In this document: positions 55,987 through 62,680 of the stretch, one piece after another
Layout: each line of letters starts with the position of its first letter
Numbering within the stretch: position 1 is the stretch's first letter
Source of the DNA: Bacteroidota bacterium
Lineage (GTDB): Bacteria > Bacteroidota > Bacteroidia > B-17B0 > Aurantibacillaceae
Direction: 5' to 3'
Assembly (NCBI GenBank): GCA_030684395.1
Contig: JAUXTT010000040.1
Location: forward strand, 62,001-126,000
Length of the DNA: 64,000 nt
Translations under genes and position numbers: made by a program
Notes under the pieces: model-generated
What the model was told of the DNA's origin: nothing
Seen by the model: only the letters and a program-made list of their open reading frames with translations
Databases searched by the model: none

Positions 55987-58149
55987 ATGTTTATAAAGAG
56001 AAATGTAAAAAAATGCCTGTCGTTACTTTTCCTGTTTTCAGTAGTACTGAGTAACCAGTGTTTTTCTACTTCTGTTACGATAAATGGTGTTAATGTTTTA
56101 GCCGGGGATGAAGTTAAGGATGCTGTAAAATTAGACCCTTACTGGCGTTTTTCCATTGGTGATAACACGGATTGGGCAAATCCGGATTTCGATTACAGTA
56201 AATGGGATTCGGTGTATATGCCGCTTACTATTGAAGAATTCTTCGAATATAAATTCAAAGGAAACTTATGGCTCAGGAATAAATTTGTTATCACAGAGAC
56301 GAATCTGAAAAGGAATTATTCCTTCCTTATTAAACAATATGGTGCTTCTGAAATATACATTGACGGGAAACTTGTACACCAGCTGGGAAAAGTTTCTAAT
56401 TCGCTTGCCGGAGAAGAGTTCTATAACCCTCAGAATTTTCCTATAAGTTTTTCTGTGGGTAGTTCAGGTACACATACGATAGCCATTCGATTCTCTAACC
56501 ACGTTTTTTTGAGTGATGCTATGGATGAATCATACCTGGAGGCGTTCAATTTTCAGATCGTAACTGAGGAAAGTGCAGTTCTTGTCAACAAATTAAAGAT
56601 CTTTAAGGCAAGTATTATGTATGCAGTAGGTTTTGGTTTGTTTTTGGCGCTGGGAGTGCTGAATTTTGTACTGTTCCTTTTCTACAAACGCGATAAAACT
56701 AACCTGCTCTATAGTATTTTCTGTGTGGCCCTTTCAGTCACCTTTATTTTTCAGGTAATTAGGAGCAATACAGCTGTTGCAGGAACCGAAGTAATGATGG
56801 ATCGGCTTATTATGCTTTTCTCCTTTACCTCCAACTTCTTTTTGCTGTCGCTGGTTTTTTCTTTTGTTTACGAAAAAATGCCTAAGCGCCTGTGGGTTGT
56901 TTTAGGCCTAAGTTTAATAGGAATTTGTCTTATTATTCCGGAATCTGATATTGCCAACACCATTGAGAATTTTGTTAGTATTTATTCCGCAATTGATATA
57001 GTGGTAGTAATTTTAGTTACTTATTTCAAACGTTATGATCCTACAAAAAAGAAGCGCCGTTGGGTATTGATAATTCTGACTTCTTTGGTTTTGATAGCGT
57101 GCTTAGGACTGTTTATTCATAAAGCTATTTCCCTTATTGCTTTTCTTATTCTGGTTTTTATTGTTGTGCTACCGGTAGCAGGATTCATATTTGTAGTTCC
57201 GGTATATATGGCAGTTAGGCACGCAAGGAGTTTCGCAGTCACCAATAAAAGTCTGGAAGAACAATTGGAGCAGGTGAAAGAACTTTCTGCAAAAACTATT
57301 GAACAGGAACAGGAAAAAAAGAGGATGCTGGAAACTCAAAACGAAATGCTCGAAGAACAAGTGCAGGAAAGAACTTCCGAATTAGCTGAGAAAAATCTGG
57401 AAATAACTGATAGTATAAATTACGCCCGTCGTATTCAAAGAGCAATTCTTACTAGCAAAGAAGAAATAAATGAAAGCCTGAAACAATGCTTCGTGTTATT
57501 TAAACCTAAAGATATTGTAAGTGGTGATTTTTATTTTTATGCGAAAAAAGAAAACACAGTTATGATAGCAGCTGCTGATTGTACTGGTCATGGTGTTCCG
57601 GGAGCATTAATGAGTATGATAGGTTGTGAAAAATTAATAGGAGCAGTGTCGGAAAGTACGGAGCCATCTGTAATTTTGAATACGCTGAACAGAGGTATAA
57701 AATCTTCCCTGAGACAATCCGATAAAGAAGAGTCTACCAGGGATGGGATGGACATTGCTTTTACTTCTATCAATTTGGAAACAAACTTTGTTCAGTACGC
57801 AGGGGCAAACCGACCCATATGGATCATCAGAAACGGAACAAAGGAAGTAGAAGAAATAAAAGCGACGAAAAAAGCTATAGGTGGTTTCACTTCAGATGAC
57901 CAACATTTTGACCAACATACAATACAGTTTAATACCGGCGATACTTTTTATTTATTTTCGGATGGATATGCCGATCAGTTTGGAAGCAACGGTAAGAAAT
58001 TAATGACCAAAAAGTTCAGAGAGATCCTTCTTGAAATTCAAAACCTGCCTATGGATTTGCAGGAAAAACATCTGGATGATTTTATTGAAAGCTGGAAAAA
58101 AGAGGTTGAACAGGTAGATGATATTTTGGTGATAGGAGTGAGGGTGTAG
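55987..58149 (+). CDS. 7TM-DISM sensor with SpoIIE-type phosphatase domain
   Basis: The 720-residue protein has a signal peptide, a galactose-binding-like extracellular domain (residues 40-200, with LWLRNKFVI and IYIDGKLVHQLG), and seven hydrophobic segments of the 7TMR-DISM type (residues 208-415). A coiled coil (SLEEQLEQVKELSAKT) and an LEITDSINYARRIQRA linker follow, then a SpoIIE domain with SGDFYF, ADCTGHGVPGALMS, GMDIAF and DDILVIGVRV. It is a membrane receptor that controls Ser/Thr dephosphorylation. The linker and catalytic domain are closely related to those of the upstream gene, which indicates an old duplication with new sensor parts. Confidence 0.88.
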   Translation: MFIKRNVKKCLSLLFLFSVVLSNQCFSTSVTINGVNVLAGDEVKDAVKLDPYWRFSIGDNTDWANPDFDYSKWDSVYMPLTIEEFFEYKFKGNLWLRNKFVITETNLKRNYSFLIKQYGASEIYIDGKLVHQLGKVSNSLAGEEFYNPQNFPISFSVGSSGTHTIAIRFSNHVFLSDAMDESYLEAFNFQIVTEESAVLVNKLKIFKASIMYAVGFGLFLALGVLNFVLFLFYKRDKTNLLYSIFCVALSVTFIFQVIRSNTAVAGTEVMMDRLIMLFSFTSNFFLLSLVFSFVYEKMPKRLWVVLGLSLIGICLIIPESDIANTIENFVSIYSAIDIVVVILVTYFKRYDPTKKKRRWVLIILTSLVLIACLGLFIHKAISLIAFLILVFIVVLPVAGFIFVVPVYMAVRHARSFAVTNKSLEEQLEQVKELSAKTIEQEQEKKRMLETQNEMLEEQVQERTSELAEKNLEITDSINYARRIQRAILTSKEEINESLKQCFVLFKPKDIVSGDFYFYAKKENTVMIAAADCTGHGVPGALMSMIGCEKLIGAVSESTEPSVILNTLNRGIKSSLRQSDKEESTRDGMDIAFTSINLETNFVQYAGANRPIWIIRNGTKEVEEIKATKKAIGGFTSDDQHFDQHTIQFNTGDTFYLFSDGYADQFGSNGKKLMTKKFREILLEIQNLPMDLQEKHLDDFIESWKKEVEQVDDILVIGVRV

Positions 58150-58234
58150 ATATAAATGATCAGGCGGATTAAATCAATGACAAATATCATGTGATTTCTT
58201 GATTTAATAGACTACCTTTCGTAAAACGCACCAT

Positions 58235-58242
58235 TACCTTTA
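58235..58242 (+). promoter_or_regulatory. -7 box (TACCTTTA)
   Basis: Near-consensus box 17 bases before the ATG of the small coiled-coil gene. Confidence 0.35.
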
Positions 58243-58259
58243 ATTCAAAATTAAACACC

Positions 58260-58595
58260 ATGGAAACAAATAACAAAATCAGCGATGCCTTTATAAAAGG
58301 GCTAAAGGAAATTACCGCGGAAATAGAAGATCTGCAAGTTCAAAAAACACTGGGGAAAATGGAGGCTGAAGATAAATTAAAAGAGGCCAAGGAAAAGGCT
58401 AAAAAACTTATTGATAAAGCCCACAATGAGTATTATACCGAAAAAAGTGAGTTTAGCAATCTGAGATCTAAACTGGAACATTTGAAGGTGCAGTTCGCAT
58501 TAGGTAAAGCAGAAACTAAAGAAATTATTGAGGAGCAAAAGAAAAACATCATGCATGCCATTCATGATGTGGAGAACCTCATCAAGAATCATTAA
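58260..58595 (+). CDS. small coiled-coil protein with two internal repeats
   Basis: This 111-residue protein is highly charged and helical. Two halves align: EDLQVQKTLGKMEAEDKLKE and EHLKVQFALGKAETKEIIEE share the LxVQxxLGKxE pattern. No signal peptide or membrane segment is present. The repeated helical units could form an antiparallel coiled coil. It resembles no family I can name. It has its own promoter box and ends in a strong bidirectional terminator. Confidence 0.65.
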   Translation: METNNKISDAFIKGLKEITAEIEDLQVQKTLGKMEAEDKLKEAKEKAKKLIDKAHNEYYTEKSEFSNLRSKLEHLKVQFALGKAETKEIIEEQKKNIMHAIHDVENLIKNH

Positions 58596-58600
58596 ACTTA

Positions 58601-58641
58601 ACAACAAAAAAGGAGATTATAAGAATCTCCTTTTTTGTTGT
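58601..58641. terminator. bidirectional terminator
   Basis: A perfect 18-base stem (ACAACAAAAAAGGAGATT and its inverse) with a 5-base loop between convergent genes. The A-run and T-run serve both strands. Confidence 0.85.
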
Positions 58642-58662
58642 CTATTATAAGCTATTGTTGAA

Positions 58663-59124
58663 TTACATTTTCTCGTAATTGGCTGAAGCTATAACTGTTC
58701 CGTTTTCGTCCCAATTATACCAGGTAGAACTTTTTTCTCCATGTACATAACTTAACTCGAAGCGTTTATTTCCATTTTCATCCCAAATAGTCCATTTGCC
58801 ATGCTTTTGACCGTTGAAGTATTCTCCTTCACCAATTTTGCACCCATTCTCATCCAAACGATCCCACTTACCATTACGTTGACCTTCAACAAAACTACCT
58901 GTTTCCATAATTTGTCCTGATTCATAAAAATAAACAGCATTGCCTTGTAATTTACCGTCAACCACACTTAAAATAGATTGCTTAATGCCTTTTGAATTGG
59001 TAAGCGTTATTGCTCCGGTATAAGTCTTCCCTTTTTTACAATACAAACCATTTTCTATTGTTACATTCTGCGCAAAAATTCCTGTAGTAAGGAATACAAT
59101 TGCTAAAGTTAAAAGGGCTTTCAT
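58663..59124 (-). CDS. secreted MORN-repeat protein (YwqK-like)
   Basis: The 153-residue protein has a signal peptide (MKALLTLAIVFLTTGIFAQ) and then four to five MORN_2 repeats of about 23 residues (GNAVYFYESGQIMETGSFVEGQRNG, GKWTIWDENGNKRFELSYVHGEKSS). Such proteins are sometimes named YwqK antitoxins, but a toxin partner is not seen here. It should act in the periplasm or at the surface. Single gene, convergent on the coiled-coil gene. The 218 bases after its start hold no gene that I can see. Confidence 0.82.
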   Translation of the reverse strand: MKALLTLAIVFLTTGIFAQNVTIENGLYCKKGKTYTGAITLTNSKGIKQSILSVVDGKLQGNAVYFYESGQIMETGSFVEGQRNGKWDRLDENGCKIGEGEYFNGQKHGKWTIWDENGNKRFELSYVHGEKSSTWYNWDENGTVIASANYEKM

Positions 59125-59311
59125 ATGGCTGACGTTTATTATTGCTTAATTATTATTTTTATTTGTAGCAATGCTACTTCGTGGTGATTTTAACTGTCAT
59201 ATGGCTTTTTCCATGCATCATTTCTGCTTAAACGCTTTTGAACATGGTTAGGTCATATACTTGATTTTTTAGTTCCTGATCAAATATACGAGCAGATTTA
59301 ATGATTTGTTT

Positions 59312-59353
59312 CTTTAAAATATACTTAATGTTAACATTAAATTTACTTTAAAG
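59312..59353. repeat. 42-bp imperfect palindrome at the end of the thioesterase gene
   Basis: The centre TTAATGTTAACATTAA (59325-59340) is perfect, and flanking CTTTAAA/TTTAAAG arms extend it. It overlaps the thioesterase stop codon region. It may act as a terminator or a binding site. Confidence 0.5.
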
Positions 59354-59810
59354 GTTGCCCTGATTTTTCGAAAGCCTCAATTCTTTCTCTCCATTCCTGA
59401 GGAATTTCAATGGTAGATTGAGTTTCATAATTAAAACAAACAATGGTGAAAGTTGCAAAAGCAGCAATTTCTTCTTTACCCCTGAGTTCTGAGTTTATCG
59501 AAGGATCGAAGGATTCTTTTACCAATACATCGCTTATTTCAAAACTTTTGTTTCCGAGTTTACTTACGGAAGAATAGATGACCAATTTATCGTGTTGAAA
59601 AACGGGCGTTTTATAATCTACAATGCTTTTTGCGAGTATCATTCCGGTTTTGTTCCAATCAACCCGTTCACCCACCACTTCATCAAAATAAGCAACACGG
59701 GCGGTTTCAAAATAAGAAAGATAAACGGCATTGTTAACATGCCCGAGTTTGTCAATATCTACAAATCTTACCTGTATAGGGAATTTGTGTTTAAAGTTCG
59801 AATAATCCAT
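59343..59810 (-). CDS. acyl-CoA thioesterase (4HBT hot-dog fold)
   Basis: I use the ATG whose last base is 59810 (MDYSNFKHKFPIQVRFVDID, 155 residues). A longer frame adds 22 residues that overlap the promoter. The HKFPIQVRFVDIDKLGHVNNAVYLSYFETAR segment holds the catalytic Asp of the YbgC/FadM type. It hydrolyses acyl-CoA or acyl-ACP in the cytoplasm. A TAACTTTG box on the minus strand (59814-59821) lies 3 bases before the ATG, so the mRNA is probably leaderless. It diverges from ssrA. Confidence 0.87.
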   Translation of the reverse strand: MDYSNFKHKFPIQVRFVDIDKLGHVNNAVYLSYFETARVAYFDEVVGERVDWNKTGMILAKSIVDYKTPVFQHDKLVIYSSVSKLGNKSFEISDVLVKESFDPSINSELRGKEEIAAFATFTIVCFNYETQSTIEIPQEWRERIEAFEKSGQPLK

Positions 59811-59813
59811 AGG

Positions 59814-59821
59814 CAAAGTTA
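59814..59821 (-). promoter_or_regulatory. -7 box (TAACTTTG) of the thioesterase gene
   Basis: A consensus TAnnTTTG box on the minus strand immediately upstream of the chosen ATG. It argues against the longer start. Confidence 0.5.
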
Positions 59822-59865
59822 GATGTAAATATTGTGAAAAACGTAAGTATGGCTTTAAAATGTAG

Positions 59866-59873
59866 TATCTTTG
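59866..59873 (+). promoter_or_regulatory. -7 box (TATCTTTG) toward ssrA
   Basis: A perfect box 102 bases before the predicted mature 5-prime end of tmRNA. It would give a precursor trimmed by RNase P. The 59950-59967 palindrome lies within that leader. Confidence 0.5.
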
Positions 59874-59949
59874 CACCTAGTTCTTTGAGACTTACTGAAT
59901 AATTAAAGATGGAGCAATTCAATTCTTCATTTTTAATTCTTCATTCTCA

Positions 59950-59967
59950 TCCCGATAGCTATTGGGA
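59950..59967. repeat. palindrome TCCCGATAGCTATTGGGA before ssrA
   Basis: Near copy of the palindrome inside pheT (3597-3614). It lies 8 bases before the mature tmRNA start. Confidence 0.55.
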
Positions 59968-59975
59968 AAAAAATT

Positions 59976-60340
59976 GGGCCCGCCCGGTTTTGACAGCGAG
60001 AGCAGTAGGAGTGTAAGCATGTAGTGTATTGGGAACGGAGCACTTTAAATCTAAATCTCAAAATTTTATCTGGCGAAGAGAATTCTTACGCTATGGCTGC
60101 TTAATCTAAGATTAACCAACCTTTGCAACCCCTGTAGCGTCTTTGCTTAGCGACAGGAATTTTGCATCATAAATTAGCAAATTGTTTCAGTGATGATGTT
60201 ACCTGAAACAATATCAGCATCTAAGCTTAGTTTTGGTTTAAATGTATGCCTGGACTAAGCCGACAATCAAATACATTTTAAACATGTAGAAAGCATTTTT
60301 ATTCCTTGTTTGGACGAGAGTTCGAATCTCTCCGGGTCCA
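59976..60340 (+). ncRNA. ssrA: transfer-messenger RNA (tmRNA)
   Basis: The 5-prime GGGCCCG pairs with CGGGTCC at the 3-prime end to make the acceptor stem; A60340 is the discriminator and CCA is not encoded. The T arm is GAGAGTTCGAATCTC at the 3-prime end, and a GACAGCGAG region follows the 5-prime strand. The tag frame GGC GAA GAG AAT TCT TAC GCT ATG GCT GCT TAA at about 60073-60105 encodes GEENSYAMAA. It rescues stalled ribosomes with SmpB. Its 3-prime end is the insertion site of the adjacent element. Confidence 0.93.
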
Positions 60341-61862
60341 CTTGGAGGGAAGAGTTGCAAAATTTGCGACTCTTCCCTTTTTTGTTTCCTTCAAAACCCG
60401 CGTCATATCTATTGATTAGGGTAATCACATCAAGCATTTTAGTAGTTCGATATCCTGATTTTTCAAAAATCAGTTTTTCAGGGTACAAGGAGGTTATTAT
60501 TCTCTGTTTTGCTACTGTATCCCTTGTCTTATAGCATGTTTCAAGCTCTTTGATGACATCCATTGCATCATCAACCAAACCACCATAATTCTCTAAAGCA
60601 TTTCTTAATTTTGATTCATCACTAATCAATCTCTCTAAAGTTTTTTCGATCTCTGACTTCATGCCTTTATAATCTTCGGAAGTAATTTCGCCATCCAAAA
60701 CCATTTCCTTAGCATTTTTAAGACGCAACTCTTGCTTGCTAATATCCTTTTGAATTTTCTCAATGTCCGTTCTAACAGAGGTATTTCTATTTCTCAAACT
60801 ACTTTTCAAAAGAACACCAAACAAATCTATCGTTTGTTCATTTGTGGTCAGCTTGCTGATTAGTTTTTCAAATTCTCCGTTTATCAGACTTGCTTTATAT
60901 CTTTCCTTGCAGCCTTTATTACAATGATAATAATAGAACAGAGTTTTCATCTTGCCTCTGGAGGAAGACGCGGTTAGAGTTCTCCCACATTGGGAACAAG
61001 TTAAGTAACCGCGCAATGGAAATTCGTCCCTGATCGTTTGAAATTTATTCGGCATTTTCTTTTTTCTGCCTTCTAATATATCCTGAACAGCGAAGAATGT
61101 TTCGTTATCAATTATTGCTTCGTGTACTCCGTTCACCCAATGTTCTGCCTCATCTTTATAGCCTGGAACTAATACTTTGCCGGTGTACCCTTTGTTTCTT
61201 GAAAGCATCCAAAAAGAACTCCTATTACATTTTAAACCTTCTTTCAGTAGCTTTAATCTTAATTCTTCAATATTATAAAGTCCTGTTGCAAATTCTTTAA
61301 AGGCGCGTTTTACCAGCTCTTCTTGCTCTCCACCTTCAGGAACCATTATTGGTCTGTTGTTAGCATCGCGTGCGTTTCTATAACCTCTAAGCCGCGCACC
61401 TAACCAACGACCTTCTTTCTTACCTCTACGAATGCCATGAAGAATGTTTAATGCTCTGCGATCATTATCTACTTCTGGCGCGGCAAGGTAAATAGCGAGC
61501 ATGATCTTACTTTCCGGTATTTCAAAATCCAATGGTTGTTCTATGGCCTGAGCTTCAACACCCATTTTTTTAAGATCACGAATCGTTATGTATGCTTCAG
61601 CTACGTTGCGTGAAAAGCGATCCCATTTAATGAAATAGATATTGTCAACGTAACCGCGATTCTTTTTAATGAACTTCATTATTTTAATCCATTCAGGGCG
61701 ATCAAAAGTTTTACCACTTTTATCGTCATGATAGAAACCGACCATTTCAATATCATTGTTTTCACAATGCTTTAGCAGCTTTACCTTCTGGTCTAACGGA
61801 CTATAACCATTGTTTTGTTCATCAGTTGAAACACGCGTATATATAATTGCTCTTTTTTTCAT
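60267..61862 (-). CDS. large serine recombinase (site-specific integrase) at ssrA
   Basis: The 531-residue protein has the resolvase catalytic domain (YTRVSTDEQ with the nucleophile Ser12, then WDRFSRNVAEAY), a recombinase domain (residues 160-260), a zinc ribbon (CSQCGRTLT and CNKGCKER) and a coiled coil (360-430). Its last 24 or so codons are read antisense to the tmRNA 3-prime end (VDPERFELSS) and through the terminator hairpin, so integration fused the gene to ssrA. In the free element its C-terminus would differ. The small gene upstream overlaps it by 4 bases. Confidence 0.92.
   Translation of the reverse strand: MKKRAIIYTRVSTDEQNNGYSPLDQKVKLLKHCENNDIEMVGFYHDDKSGKTFDRPEWIKIMKFIKKNRGYVDNIYFIKWDRFSRNVAEAYITIRDLKKMGVEAQAIEQPLDFEIPESKIMLAIYLAAPEVDNDRRALNILHGIRRGKKEGRWLGARLRGYRNARDANNRPIMVPEGGEQEELVKRAFKEFATGLYNIEELRLKLLKEGLKCNRSSFWMLSRNKGYTGKVLVPGYKDEAEHWVNGVHEAIIDNETFFAVQDILEGRKKKMPNKFQTIRDEFPLRGYLTCSQCGRTLTASSSRGKMKTLFYYYHCNKGCKERYKASLINGEFEKLISKLTTNEQTIDLFGVLLKSSLRNRNTSVRTDIEKIQKDISKQELRLKNAKEMVLDGEITSEDYKGMKSEIEKTLERLISDESKLRNALENYGGLVDDAMDVIKELETCYKTRDTVAKQRIITSLYPEKLIFEKSGYRTTKMLDVITLINRYDAGFEGNKKGKSRKFCNSSLQVDPERFELSSKQGIKMLSTCLKCI
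60347..60384 (+). terminator. terminator of ssrA
   Basis: A 15-base stem (GGGAAGAGTTGCAAA / TTTGCGACTCTTCCC, one wobble) with a 1-base centre, followed by TTTTTTG, 6 bases after tmRNA. It lies on the element side of the likely attachment core and within the recombinase gene read antisense. Confidence 0.75.
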
Positions 61863-62059
61863 GCTGCTTGTTTGTATGTTATCTCTTTTAATTGTTTGCT
61901 TTCTTCTCTTTCGTTTGCATCTAAGATGATTTCAATTATGTGGTATAACCACTCTCTGATTTCTAATACTTCTTCATCAGTGTAATGAACTCCTCTTGTG
62001 TTTAGTATCTTTCTGCACTCAGCCAGCGACACTTTTTTATTTTCTGTGTCTAAACTCAT
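61859..62059 (-). CDS. small hypothetical protein upstream of the recombinase
   Basis: The 66-residue protein (MSLDTENKKVSLAECRKIL start) is helical and acidic, with RGVHYTDEEVLEIREWLYHIIEII in the middle. Its stop overlaps the recombinase ATG by 4 bases, so the two are translationally coupled. Such a small coupled protein may be a directionality factor or regulator of the recombinase; that is inference. No family recognised. Confidence 0.6.
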   Translation of the reverse strand: MSLDTENKKVSLAECRKILNTRGVHYTDEEVLEIREWLYHIIEIILDANEREESKQLKEITYKQAA

Positions 62060-62445
62060 GGCCGGATCGTTGAAGGATTAATGACTAAAAAGAACGAATT
62101 GAACCCGCAATTGGAAACACCTGAATACAATACAAATATATTGATTATCAATAAGTTACAATTAAAAAAGATTAAATTCTTATTAACTCTTAATTGACAA
62201 GGAGTTAGGACTTGTTCCAGTAAAAGATGGAAGTGTTTAAAAAGTTCGCGCATCATTTGTGTGATTTTGGTGTAAAGTTGCGCCCCCTTTATTTAGTGTT
62301 GTCCGGATTTTTCACACATACGATCTCATATTAAGTCTTATTCATTTTCCTTTACTTTCATTAACGATTTAATTAAAAACAGCGAAACAAATATTGTTGC
62401 CGTTACTTTCTGAATACCGGAACACTTGCAGGCATTTAAGTACAA
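62060..62445. other. gene-free spacer of the integrated element, left part
   Basis: No convincing gene is seen on either strand. The sequence is AT-rich. It would hold the promoter of the small gene and recombinase, but I find no clear TAnnTTTG box on the minus strand. Confidence 0.5.
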
Positions 62446-62525
62446 GTTGCGGAGCGATTAAAACCAAATCCGGAGCAATTGGGAAACATTGCGGAACAAT
62501 TAGGGAGTGATTGCGGAGCAATTGA
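62446..62525. repeat. iteron-like array of four dyad repeats
   Basis: Four units with the core ATTGCGGAGCAATT (62446-62459, 62468-62480, 62488-62501, 62510-62523), spaced 20-22 bases apart, about two helical turns. Each is an imperfect dyad (ATTGC...GCAAT). This is the expected form of a set of binding sites for one protein, for example a replication, partition or recombination factor. Confidence 0.7.
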
Positions 62526-62610
62526 AAACAGGCAATAAAAGTTAAGGAGGGTTAACGGATCAATAACGAAACCATTGATAAAATCATAAGTCTGCTTAAA
62601 AAACGGAGAA

Positions 62611-62680
62611 ATATAGCTGATTTGGAAATAAAAAGATTCATTTCAGCTATATCTCTACCTATATCTCCAGCTATATCTCT
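62611..62680. repeat. hairpin and CTATATCTC repeats at the end of the second recombinase gene
   Basis: Ten-base arms ATATAGCTGA and TCAGCTATAT (62611-62620 and 62643-62652), then three near-tandem CTATATCTC copies to 62680 that run over the stop codon of the second recombinase. The hairpin may end its transcript. Confidence 0.5.

Noticed and set aside
58663-59124. Antitoxin function of the YwqK-like MORN protein
   Set aside because: No toxin gene is adjacent; the name comes from the family label only.
60310-60534. Plus-strand open frame at the tmRNA end
   Set aside because: It is antisense to the recombinase gene and lies over the tmRNA and its terminator.
62056-62256. Open frame of 66 codons on the minus strand
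   Set aside because: It has no recognisable pattern, overlaps the start region of the small gene at 61859-62059 and shows no sign of being translated.
62446-62525. CRISPR array among the ATTGCGGAGC repeats
   Set aside because: Units are short with 7-9-base gaps, each is a dyad, and no cas gene is present.
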